Assembly (NCBI GenBank): GCA_019635435.1
Contig: JAHBZM010000001.1
Coordinates: 3,906,001 to 3,970,000 of the forward strand
Origin: Ramlibacter sp.
Lineage (GTDB): Bacteria; Pseudomonadota; Gammaproteobacteria; Burkholderiales; Burkholderiaceae_C
DNA length: 64,000 nucleotides
Reading direction: 5' to 3'
Shown here: piece by piece, positions 25,122 through 32,890 of the stretch
Layout: every line of letters begins with the position of its first letter
Position numbering within the stretch: the stretch's first letter is position 1
Translations under genes and position numbers: made by a program
The notes under the pieces: generated by a model
Databases searched by the model: none
Seen by the model: the letters and a program-made list of their open reading frames with translations, nothing else
What the model was told of the DNA's origin: nothing

Positions 25122-26378
25122 ATGGCATCGGCCCGCGCAGTGCCACTGACCCTGGACGTTCTGGTGGTGGGCGCCGGCCCCGCTGGTGCGGCCACGGCGC
25201 TGGCCCTGGCGCCGCACTGCCGTGTGGGCCTGGCGGGCCGGGCCGTTCCGTGCGGCCCGCGCATTGGTGAATCCCTGCCCGCGGCCGCCCGCACCCTGCT
25301 GGCCGATCTGGGGTTGTGGGACGCCTTCAAGGCCCAGGGCCACCGGCCCGCGTGGTCGCGCGTGTCGCTGTGGGGCGGGCCTGACGAAAGCTGCCACGAT
25401 GCCGTGTTCGACCCTCACGGCCCCGGCTGGCATCTGGACCGCGCCCGCTTCGATGCCCTGCTGCTCCAGCAGGCCGTGCTGCGCGGCGCGGTGGGGCTGT
25501 ACCCGTCTGAGTTGCGTGACATGCATCGCGCCTCGATGGGTGCGAACCGCTGGCGCTGCCTGCTGCAAACGCCCGACGGGCCGCGAGAGGTGCTGTGCCG
25601 CCTGCTGGTGGACGCGACCGGCCGCGCCGCGCGTCTGGTGCGCCAGGCCGGGGGCGACATCGTGCGCATGGACCGGCTGGTCTGCCTGTACGCCTGGCTG
25701 CCGCCACACCCGCCGGGGCCCGCCGCGCGCCCCGGCACCACGCTGATCGAAGCGGACGCCGATGGCTGGTGGTACAGCGCGGACCTGCCGTCCGGCGGCA
25801 GTGTGCTCGCATGGCACACCGACAGCGACTTGCCCGAGGCCCGGGCCTGTGGCAACGCACAGGCGCTGATCGCCCGTGCGCTGCAAACGCAGTTGATACG
25901 TGAACGTTGCACCGGATATCAACAGCCACTGGCCGACGGGCCCCGCTACGAGGGAGCGGGCCACGGCGGACTGCAACTGCACATCGCCCCGGCACACAGC
26001 CAGCGCGCCCGCCGCGCTGCGGGTGACGACTGGCTCGCGGTCGGCGACGCTGCGCTGGCGTTCGACCCGCTGGCCTCGCAGGGGCTCATGAATGGCCTGT
26101 ACATGGGGCTGGCAGCGGCGGCCACAGCGACGCGCCACCTGGCAGGTGATGCGCATGCCCTGCCTGAATGGGCCGGGCATGCCGCCCACATTGCCGGCGT
26201 CTACCGTGCCAACCTGGCGCGCTACTACGCGCTGGAAAACCGCTGGCAGGGCAGCAGCTTCTGGCGGCGACGCCGGCCCGCGCGGTCAGAACACGCCGAG
26301 CAGCATGAGGATCAGGACAACGCTGAGGGGAACGCCAAGAAGCCAGGCAATGATGGGCATGTGAATCTCCAGTGGTGA
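25122..26378 (+). CDS. LodB-like flavoprotein for quinone-cofactor maturation
   Basis: 418 residues. An N-terminal FAD-binding motif DVLVVGAGPAGAATALALA, the GPRIGESLPAAARTLLADLG segment typical of tryptophan-halogenase/LodB-type flavoproteins, and the second FAD motif WLAVGDAALAFDPLASQGL near residue 305. LodB proteins generate the cysteine-tryptophylquinone in their partner LodA, and the 8-base gap supports the pairing. The last ~35 residues (Arg-, Glu- and Lys-rich) do not look like the family and lie antisense to a 24-codon membrane-peptide ORF, so the conserved protein may effectively end near 26280. Confidence 0.85.
   Translation: MASARAVPLTLDVLVVGAGPAGAATALALAPHCRVGLAGRAVPCGPRIGESLPAAARTLLADLGLWDAFKAQGHRPAWSRVSLWGGPDESCHDAVFDPHGPGWHLDRARFDALLLQQAVLRGAVGLYPSELRDMHRASMGANRWRCLLQTPDGPREVLCRLLVDATGRAARLVRQAGGDIVRMDRLVCLYAWLPPHPPGPAARPGTTLIEADADGWWYSADLPSGGSVLAWHTDSDLPEARACGNAQALIARALQTQLIRERCTGYQQPLADGPRYEGAGHGGLQLHIAPAHSQRARRAAGDDWLAVGDAALAFDPLASQGLMNGLYMGLAAAATATRHLAGDAHALPEWAGHAAHIAGVYRANLARYYALENRWQGSSFWRRRRPARSEHAEQHEDQDNAEGNAKKPGNDGHVNLQW
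26286..26360 (-). CDS. 24-residue hydrophobic micro-protein antisense to the lodB 3' end
   Basis: Reads MPIIAWLLGVPLSVVLILML and then LGVF-stop. It is almost entirely one membrane helix, with a good ribosome-binding site (TGGAGAT) 6 bases before the ATG. It is too short for most gene finders. Similar tiny single-helix ORFs with an early W-LLG-P motif are, from memory, common in Burkholderiales; this has not been checked. It overlaps the last 31 codons of lodB on the other strand. The inverted repeat at 26445-26462 lies upstream of it. Confidence 0.55.
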   Translation of the reverse strand: MPIIAWLLGVPLSVVLILMLLGVF

Positions 26379-26444
26379 GTTGATGAATGGCTTCACCTTA
26401 AGCCCCACTCAACCACCGGATTGCGCGAAAGGTCCGCAAGCGCA

Positions 26445-26462
26445 GGTAGGCAGATACCTACC
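26445..26462. promoter_or_regulatory. Inverted repeat upstream of the micro-ORF
   Basis: GGTAGG and CCTACC flank CAGATA: a perfect 6-bp palindrome in the 114-base space between the minus-strand micro-ORF and the urtE stop. It could be an operator or a short transcript-end hairpin for urtE; it has no T tract. Confidence 0.35.
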
Positions 26463-26474
26463 GCGGCCCACCCG

Positions 26475-27170
26475 TCAGATGGCCACCAGCCCGCGCACGC
26501 CGTGCGCCTCCATGTCCTTGCCGGCGCCGCGCGCGATGAACTCGCCACGCTCCATCACCAGGTAGTCGTCGGCCAGTTCCTCGGCAAAATCGTAGTACTG
26601 CTCCACCAGCAGGATGGCCATGTCGCCGCGATCGGCCAGCATGCGGATCACGCGGCCAATGTCCTTGATGATGCTGGGCTGGATGCCCTCGGTGGGCTCA
26701 TCAAGAATCAGCAGCTTGGGCCTGGCCGCCAGCGCGCGCGCAATCGCAAGCTGCTGCTGCTGCCCGCCCGAGAGATCGCCGCCACGGCGGTTCAGCATCT
26801 GCTTGAGCACCGGGAACAGCTCGTACAGCTCCGCGGGAATGGGCGTGCTGGCGCTCTTGTAGGCCAGCCCCATGCGCAGGTTTTCCTCCACGGTCAGGCG
26901 CGCGAAAATCTCGCGGCCCTGCGGCACAAAGCCGATGCCGGCCCGGGCCCGCTCATAGGGCGTCGCGCCCTGGATCGCCTTGCCGTCAAACTCGATGCTG
27001 CCGGTCTTGATCGGCACCAGCCCCATCAGGCTCTTGAGCAGCGTGGTCTTGCCCACCCCGTTGCGCCCCAACAGCACCGTGACCTTGCCCAGGTGGGCCT
27101 CCAGGCTCACGTTCCGCAGGATGTGCGAGCCACCGTAGTACTGGTTGATGTTCTTGACGGTCAGCATCAC
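26475..27170 (-). CDS. urtE: Urea ABC transporter ATP-binding protein UrtE
   Basis: 231 residues. Start MLTVKNINQYYGGSHILRNV, Walker A LLGRNGVGKTTLLKSLMG, signature LSGGQQQQLAIARAL, Walker B LLILDEPTEGIQPS and the H-loop position VEQYYDFA. This is the LivF-type ATPase of the urea importer; EPTEGIQPSIIKDIG is typical of UrtE. It is last in urtABCDE and unusually far (255 bases) from urtD. Confidence 0.95.
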   Translation of the reverse strand: MMLTVKNINQYYGGSHILRNVSLEAHLGKVTVLLGRNGVGKTTLLKSLMGLVPIKTGSIEFDGKAIQGATPYERARAGIGFVPQGREIFARLTVEENLRMGLAYKSASTPIPAELYELFPVLKQMLNRRGGDLSGGQQQQLAIARALAARPKLLILDEPTEGIQPSIIKDIGRVIRMLADRGDMAILLVEQYYDFAEELADDYLVMERGEFIARGAGKDMEAHGVRGLVAI

Positions 27171-27179
27171 TATTCACTC

Positions 27180-27420
27180 CCGTGCTGTGCGGCAAAGGCG
27201 TGTGCGCAGGGTCGGCGCGCGCAGCGCGCTTCGTTGACTAGCTCGCCGCAGTTGTTTGAGCGTAGCGCGTAGCGCGCAGCGAGTTTTGCGGCGCGGCCCT
27301 GTGCCGAGCACCGCAGCGTAGTCTGCGCAAAGCGCAGACCGCCACAGTGTGAGCCCCCGCCGGACACCGCCTGGCGCGAAGCAGCGAGCGCCAAGCCAAA
27401 CCCGCCAGATGCAGCCATGA
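27180..27420. repeat. Structured GC-rich spacer between urtD and urtE
   Basis: Contains clustered short repeats of the form GCGTAGCGCGTAGCGCGCAG, plus GCGCAAAGCGC and further GCG-rich inverted arms. An open frame exists on the minus strand but its composition looks non-coding. It reads as a mosaic of small palindromic repeats inserted within the operon. Confidence 0.5.
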
Positions 27421-27425
27421 AAGCG

Positions 27426-28301
27426 TCACCGTCCAAGGTACACCTCAATCACGCGTTCGTCGGCCTGGACCTGGTCCAGCGTGCCCTGCGCGAGCACCGA
27501 CCCGTCGCACAGCACGGTCACGATCTCGGAAATGGTCTTGATGAAGCTCATGTCGTGCTCGACCACCATCAGTGAGTGCTTGCCCTTGAGCGTGAGGAAG
27601 AGCTCCGCCGTGCGCGCGGTTTCCTCGTCGGTCATGCCCGCCACGGGTTCATCGAGCAGCAGCAGTTTCGGGTCCTGCATCAGCAGCATGCCGATTTCCA
27701 GCCACTGCTTCTGGCCGTGGCTCAGGTTGCCCGCCAGGCGGGTCACGCTGTCGGACAGGTGGATGGTGTGCAGGATCTCGGCCAGCCGGTCGCTCTGCGC
27801 GCTGTCGAGCCGGAAGACCAGCGAGGACTGAACACCCTTGTTGGTCTTGAGCGCCAGCTCCAGGTTTTCAAACACCGTGAGCTGCTCGAACACCGTGGGC
27901 TTCTGGAACTTGCGGCCAATGCCCATCTGGGCGATCTCGGCCTCCTTGTAGCGCAACAGGTCGATGGTGGAGCCAAAGAAAACCGTGCCCTCGTCGGGCC
28001 GGGTCTTGCCGGTGATGATGTCCATCATCGTGGTCTTGCCCGCGCCGTTGGGGCCGATGATGCAGCGCAGCTCGCCTGGCGCAATGTCCAGGCTCAGCTT
28101 GTTGATGGCCTTGAAGCCGTCAAAGCTCACGCTCACGTCCTCAAGGTACAGGATGCGGCCATGGGTGACGTCCACCTCGCCCGGCGTGGCCAGCCGCGAG
28201 AATCCGGCCGCGCGGCCGCCGGACTCGGTCTTGCCGGCCTCGGCCCGGGCGACATGCGCCTGGGCGCGGCGAGCGCCTTCCTCGAGCAGGTCGGGGGTCA
28301 T
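27426..28301 (-). CDS. urtD: Urea ABC transporter ATP-binding protein UrtD
   Basis: 291 residues from the ATG at 28301, which overlaps the urtC stop (ATGA). A ~45-residue N-terminal extension precedes the ATPase domain. Walker A GPNGAGKTTMMDIITGKTRP, signature LSHGQKQWLEIGMLL and Walker B LLLLDEPVAGMTDEET follow, with the H-loop VVEHDMSF. This is the LivG-type subunit; HGQKQWLEIGMLL is diagnostic of UrtD. It energises urea uptake together with UrtE. Confidence 0.95.
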   Translation of the reverse strand: MTPDLLEEGARRAQAHVARAEAGKTESGGRAAGFSRLATPGEVDVTHGRILYLEDVSVSFDGFKAINKLSLDIAPGELRCIIGPNGAGKTTMMDIITGKTRPDEGTVFFGSTIDLLRYKEAEIAQMGIGRKFQKPTVFEQLTVFENLELALKTNKGVQSSLVFRLDSAQSDRLAEILHTIHLSDSVTRLAGNLSHGQKQWLEIGMLLMQDPKLLLLDEPVAGMTDEETARTAELFLTLKGKHSLMVVEHDMSFIKTISEIVTVLCDGSVLAQGTLDQVQADERVIEVYLGR

Positions 28302-29407
28302 TCGGGGTTCCCCTTGCGCAGCTTGCGGACCAGCCCCACCACGCCCTGCGGCAGGAACAGCGTCACGCCGATGAACAGCGCGCCCAGGAAATACAGCCAG
28401 TACTCCGGCGCCGTCACGGTGAGCCAGCTCTTGGCGCCATTGACGATGAAGGCGCCCACGATCGGCCCGATCAGCGAGGCGCGCCCGCCAACCGCGGCCC
28501 AGATCGCGATCTCGATCGAATTGGCGGGGCTCATCTCGCTCGGGTTGATGATGCCCACCTGCGGCACATAGAGCGCGCCGGCCACGCCGCACATGATGGC
28601 CGAGATGACCCAGATGGTGAGCTTGTAGCCAATGGGGTTGTAGCCGCTGAACATGACGCGGCTTTCCGCATCGCGGATGGCCTGCAGCACGCGGCCGAAT
28701 TTGCTGGCCACCAGCCAGCGCGCGAACAGGAAGAAGCCCAGCAGCGTCAGGCCCGTGAGCACGAACAGCACCATGCGCATCGACGGCGTGGCGATGGCAA
28801 TGCCCAGGATGCGCTTGAAGTCGGTGAAGCCGTTGTTGCCGCCAAAGCCGGTTTCATTGCGGAAGAACAGCAGCATGGCCGCGAAAGTCATGGCCTGCGT
28901 GATGATGGAGAAGTACACGCCCTTGATCCGCGAGCGGAAAGCAAAGTAGCCAAACACGAAGGCCACGATGCCCGGCACGGCCACGATCAGGATCAGCGTG
29001 GCAATGAAGCTGTCGGACAGCGCCCAGTGCCAGGGCAGCTCCTTCCAGTCGAGGAAGACCATGAAGTCGGGCAGGTCGCTCTTGTAGTTGCCGTCACGCC
29101 CGATCTGGCGCATCAGGTACATGCCCATGACGTAGCCGCCCAGCGCGAAGAACAGGCCATGGCCCAGGCTCAGGATGCCGGTGTAGCCCCAGATCAGGTC
29201 CATGGCCAGCGCGCAGATGGCGTAGCACATGATCTTGCCGACCAGCGCCACGGCGTAGTCGCTCATGTGGAACACGCTGCCCTGCGGCACCACCAGGTTG
29301 AGCAGCGGCGCGACTGCGCACACCATGATCAGCGCGACCACGAAGGCGCTCCAGCCGGTGCGCGACAGCACGGCGGGACGGGAAGGGAGTGAGACCATGA
29401 TGCTCAT
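28298..29407 (-). CDS. urtC: Urea ABC transporter permease UrtC
   Basis: 369 residues from the ATG at 29407, overlapping the urtB stop. About ten membrane segments, with CALAMDLIWGYTGILSLGHG, GYVMGMYLMRQIGRDGNY and SRVMFSGYNPIGYKL characteristic of LivM-type UrtC. Longer upstream translation from the same frame is antisense noise, because urtB occupies that DNA. The protein is one half of the inner-membrane urea channel. Confidence 0.94.
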   Translation of the reverse strand: MSIMVSLPSRPAVLSRTGWSAFVVALIMVCAVAPLLNLVVPQGSVFHMSDYAVALVGKIMCYAICALAMDLIWGYTGILSLGHGLFFALGGYVMGMYLMRQIGRDGNYKSDLPDFMVFLDWKELPWHWALSDSFIATLILIVAVPGIVAFVFGYFAFRSRIKGVYFSIITQAMTFAAMLLFFRNETGFGGNNGFTDFKRILGIAIATPSMRMVLFVLTGLTLLGFFLFARWLVASKFGRVLQAIRDAESRVMFSGYNPIGYKLTIWVISAIMCGVAGALYVPQVGIINPSEMSPANSIEIAIWAAVGGRASLIGPIVGAFIVNGAKSWLTVTAPEYWLYFLGALFIGVTLFLPQGVVGLVRKLRKGNPE

Positions 29408-30975
29408 GCTTCGGCACTCCGGCCCTTCATCGCGAAGATGCCTTGCGGACGCTTCTGGATGAAGATGATGATGAACACCAGCACCGCGATCTTGGCGAGC
29501 ACGGCGCCGGCCCAGCCTTCCAGCAGCTTGTTGAGCACGCCCAGCCCCATGGCCGCGTACACCGTGCCAGCGAGTTGGCCCACGCCGCCCAGCACCACCA
29601 CCATGAACGAATCGACGATGTAGCCCTGCCCGAGGTCTGGTCCCACATTGCCCACCTGGCTCAGCGCGCAGCCGGCCAGCCCCGCAATGCCGGAGCCCAG
29701 CGCGAAGGCGTAGGTATCGACCCGCGCGGTGTTGACGCCCATGCACGAGGCAATGGGCCGGTTCTGGGTGACGCCGCGCACGAACAGGCCCAGCCGCGTC
29801 TTGCTGATGAGGAAGGCCATGCCCAGCAGCACCGCGAACGCGAAGCCGATGATCACGATGCGGTTCCACGGCAGTTGCAGGTTGCCCATCACCGCCACGC
29901 CACCACTCATCCACACCGGGTTTTCCACTCCCACGTTCTGGGCGCCAAAGATGGAGCGCACCAGTTGCTGCAGCATCAGGCTGATGCCCCAGGTGGCCAG
30001 CAGTGTTTCAAGCGGGCGGCCATACAGGAAGCGGATGACGCTGCGCTCCAGCGCCGCGCCCATCAGCGCGGACGCCAGGAAGGCCGCCGGAACCGCTGCG
30101 ACCAGGTACCAGTCAAAGGCCCCGGGCAGGTATTTCTGGAACAGGCCCTGCATCACATAGGTGGCGTAGGCCCCAATCATCATCAGCTCGCCATGGGCCA
30201 TGTTGATCACGCCCATCAGGCCATAGGTGATGGCCAGGCCCAGCGCCACGAGCAGCAGGATGGAGCCAAGGCTGATGCCCGAGAACGCGGCGCCCAGGCG
30301 GTCGCCCCAGGCCAGCGTGGCCTCGACGGCACGCAGCGAAGCCTGCAGGGCGCTCTTGACCTCGGGGTCGGCTTCCGAACGGATCCGCTCAAGCAACACG
30401 GTCTTGGTGCTCGGGTCGCCGCTGGACGCGAGCAGCTGCGCGGCCGCAAGCCGGCGGGATTTGTCGGCGCTGCCCAGCAGCGCGGCGGCGCGGACCAGGC
30501 CGAGCTGCGACTTGATCTGGGCGTTGGTTTCGGCGGCGTAGGCCTTCTCGATCAGCGGCAGGCGCGATTCGTCGGCTTCGCTTTGCAGCGTCTGCACCGC
30601 CGCGCGCCGCAACTTCTCGTCCTTGGAGAACAGGCGCAGCGACGCCATCGCGGTGTCAAGCTCCCCCCGCATGCGGTTGTTGTTGATCACGTCTTCCGCC
30701 GTGTCGGGCAGGGCCACGCCGGCACCGGTCACCGGGTCGGTGGCCTTGTCGTCCACCACGATCAGCACCTGGCCACCGGCCACCTTGACGGCATCGTCCA
30801 CCATCGCCTGGATGAAGGCAGCGGTCTTGTCGTCGGCCGACTCCACCGCCTTGTTGAGCGCGGCAATGCGGGCGTCGGTCTCGCCGATGGCGATGGCCTT
30901 GGCCTCATCCGCCGTCAGCGCATGGGCCGCAGCCGCCGCACACAGAGCGGCCAGTAAAACGAATCGCTTGATCAT
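29404..30975 (-). CDS. urtB: Urea ABC transporter permease UrtB
   Basis: 523 residues. Start MIKRFVLLAALCAAAAAHAL gives a signal peptide. A periplasmic N-terminal region of ~220 residues (ADEAKAIAIGETDARIAALN and helical repeats) is typical of long UrtB proteins. LivH-type membrane segments follow, with GLMGVINMAHGELMMIGAYA and MSGGVAVMGN. The start at 30975 is chosen because the residues upstream come from the GC-rich repeat. It pairs with UrtC. Confidence 0.93.
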   Translation of the reverse strand: MIKRFVLLAALCAAAAAHALTADEAKAIAIGETDARIAALNKAVESADDKTAAFIQAMVDDAVKVAGGQVLIVVDDKATDPVTGAGVALPDTAEDVINNNRMRGELDTAMASLRLFSKDEKLRRAAVQTLQSEADESRLPLIEKAYAAETNAQIKSQLGLVRAAALLGSADKSRRLAAAQLLASSGDPSTKTVLLERIRSEADPEVKSALQASLRAVEATLAWGDRLGAAFSGISLGSILLLVALGLAITYGLMGVINMAHGELMMIGAYATYVMQGLFQKYLPGAFDWYLVAAVPAAFLASALMGAALERSVIRFLYGRPLETLLATWGISLMLQQLVRSIFGAQNVGVENPVWMSGGVAVMGNLQLPWNRIVIIGFAFAVLLGMAFLISKTRLGLFVRGVTQNRPIASCMGVNTARVDTYAFALGSGIAGLAGCALSQVGNVGPDLGQGYIVDSFMVVVLGGVGQLAGTVYAAMGLGVLNKLLEGWAGAVLAKIAVLVFIIIFIQKRPQGIFAMKGRSAEA

Positions 30976-31014
30976 GTAGGAACCTGTAGGGTGAACAGAC
31001 CCGCTGTTCACCAT

Positions 31015-31115
31015 GCAAGCACCGTGCCCCGCCCCTTTCGGGGGCGCGCCGCGCCGGGCCGCCCCAAGCGGCCGCGCCGCCCCCCAGTGGGGGGAGGCGG
31101 CCAAAGGCCGCATCG
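31015..31115. repeat. GC-rich palindromic spacer between urtA and urtB
   Basis: Contains nested inverted repeats: CCCCCCAGTGGGGGG, GGCCGCCCCAAGCGGCCGC and GCGGCCAAAGGCCGC. Spacers of this type are frequent between genes in Comamonadaceae. The hairpins could partly stop transcription or protect the upstream message, giving more UrtA than channel. Confidence 0.6.
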
Positions 31116-31124
31116 GGGGGTGTC

Positions 31125-32384
31125 TTACTTCTTCGCTGGCTCGTCAGGCTTCTTGTCGTTGCCTTCGATGTACGGAGACCAGGGCTTGGCCTTGACCGGG
31201 CCCGGCGTCTTCCACACCACGTTGAACTGGCCGTCGGCCTTGACTTCGCCGATGAACACCGACTTGTGCAGGTGGTGGTTCTTCTCGTCCATCTTGCTCA
31301 CGATGCCCGAGGGAGCCTTGAAGGTCTGGCCGGCCATGGCGGCGATGACCTTGTCCACGTCCGTGGACTTGGCCTTCTCGACCGCCTGTTTCCACATGTG
31401 GATGCCGATCCAGGTGGCTTCCATCGGGTCGTTGGTCAGGGGCTTGTCAGAGCCGGGCAGCTTCTTGGCCTTGGCATAGGCAGACCACTTCTTGATGAAC
31501 TCGTCGTTGGTCGGGTTCTTGATGCTCATGAAGTAGTTCCAGGCGGCCAGGTGGCCCACCAGCGGCTTGGTGTCCACGCCGCGCAGTTCTTCCTCGCCCA
31601 CCGAGAAAGCAACCACCGGCACGTCCTTGGCCTTCAGGCCGGCGTTGCCCAGTTCCTTGTAGAAGGGCACGTTGGAGTCACCGTTGATGGTGGACACCAC
31701 GGCGGTCTTGCCACCGGCGCTGAACTTCTTGATGTCAGCCACGATGGTCTGGTAGTCAGAATGGCCGAACGGGGTGTACTTCTCGTCGATGTCGCTTTCC
31801 TTCACGCCCTTGCTCTTGAGGTAGGCGCGCAGGATCTTGTTGGTGGTGCGGGGGTAGACGTAGTCGGTGCCCAGCAGGACCCAGCGCTTGGCGGCGCCGC
31901 CGTCCTTGCTCATCAGGTAGTCCACCGCGGGGATGGCCTGCTGGTTGGGGGCTGCGCCCGTGTAGAACACGTTCTTGGACAGCTCCTCACCCTCGTACTG
32001 AACGGGATAGAACAGCAGGCCGTTGAGCTCTTCGACCACCGGCAGCACCGACTTGCGCGACACGCTGGTCCAGCAGCCGAAGATCACGGCGACCTTGTCC
32101 TGCGTGAGCAGCTGCTTGGTCTTTTCGGCAAACAGCGGCCAGTTGGAGGCCGGGTCGACGACCACGGGCTCGAGCTTCTTGCCCATCACGCCACCCTTGG
32201 CGTTGATTTCGTCAATGGCCATCAGCACCGTGTCCTTGAGGACCGTTTCCGAAATGGCCATGGTGCCCGACAGGCTGTGCAGCACGCCCACCTTGATGGT
32301 GTCGGCGGCATGGGCTGGCACGACCGACAGGCCTGCCAGGGCGACGGCGGCGGTAAGCGCCTTGAGAGTAAAACGACGTTGCAT
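31125..32384 (-). CDS. urtA: Urea ABC transporter substrate-binding protein UrtA
   Basis: 419 residues, start MQRRFTLKALTAAVALAGLS at 32384 with a signal peptide ending at AHA and a GGAG ribosome-binding site. Mature protein begins ADTIKVGVLHSLSGTMAISE. FGCWTSVSRKSVLPVVEELN, GLLFYPVQYEGEE and GTDYVYPRTTNKILRAYL are UrtA signatures. It captures urea in the periplasm. First gene of urtABCDE. The upstream DNA (32385-32890) should contain the promoter, but I find no convincing sigma-54 match there. Confidence 0.96.
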   Translation of the reverse strand: MQRRFTLKALTAAVALAGLSVVPAHAADTIKVGVLHSLSGTMAISETVLKDTVLMAIDEINAKGGVMGKKLEPVVVDPASNWPLFAEKTKQLLTQDKVAVIFGCWTSVSRKSVLPVVEELNGLLFYPVQYEGEELSKNVFYTGAAPNQQAIPAVDYLMSKDGGAAKRWVLLGTDYVYPRTTNKILRAYLKSKGVKESDIDEKYTPFGHSDYQTIVADIKKFSAGGKTAVVSTINGDSNVPFYKELGNAGLKAKDVPVVAFSVGEEELRGVDTKPLVGHLAAWNYFMSIKNPTNDEFIKKWSAYAKAKKLPGSDKPLTNDPMEATWIGIHMWKQAVEKAKSTDVDKVIAAMAGQTFKAPSGIVSKMDEKNHHLHKSVFIGEVKADGQFNVVWKTPGPVKAKPWSPYIEGNDKKPDEPAKK

Positions 32385-32890
32385 GTGTGCTTCTCCAGTG
32401 AGACAAAACCTGAGACAAACCTGAAATCGCCCCATCCCCGCCCCTTGCGGAACGCCTCTGATGCGGACGGTTTGATCCTAGGGAGAACCCCAAGCCCGGG
32501 GAATACGCCGCATGGCGTATGCAGCTGCGCCGCTCGGACGTATCTTTTTTTGAGCCCGGCCCCGACGCCATGCGGGGCCGACTGGTAATTTGCGCAGTCC
32601 AGCCCCCTGGCGCGGACACCAGGAGCAAGCCTTTGATTTCAAAAGACTTTTACGGAATCCCGCCTGTTGTCCATGCCTTTGCACCGGCTTCTTCCGCGGC
32701 TTGGCAGGGGGGCCACTGTCAGGCTTGACAGGTTGATGCCACGCAAACGGCTCCAGACAATCCAACTCGTCACACAAGGTAACTGGAGCTGCGGGTGAAG
32801 CAAGCGCCAAAGAGGGGGGAGGGCTGGAGGGCCCATCGTTGCGGTCACACGCCGTGGCTGGCAGGGTCCTGGACCCGCAGCCCGGCGTGG

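Noticed and set aside
27180..27420. CRISPR-like short repeats
   Set aside because: Repeats are irregular, with no uniform spacers and no cas genes.
27170..27448. 92-codon frame in the urtD-urtE gap
   Set aside because: Encoded by short GCG-rich repeats; unlike any protein and overlapping both neighbours.
32385..32640. Sigma-54 promoter for urtA
   Set aside because: Searched by eye on the minus strand for GG-N10-GC with the extended consensus; no match good enough to report.
32640..32790. Possible cobalamin riboswitch before the BtuB-like receptor
   Set aside because: A GGCCACTG box is present near 32710, but the other conserved B12-riboswitch segments and the ordered stems are not visible.
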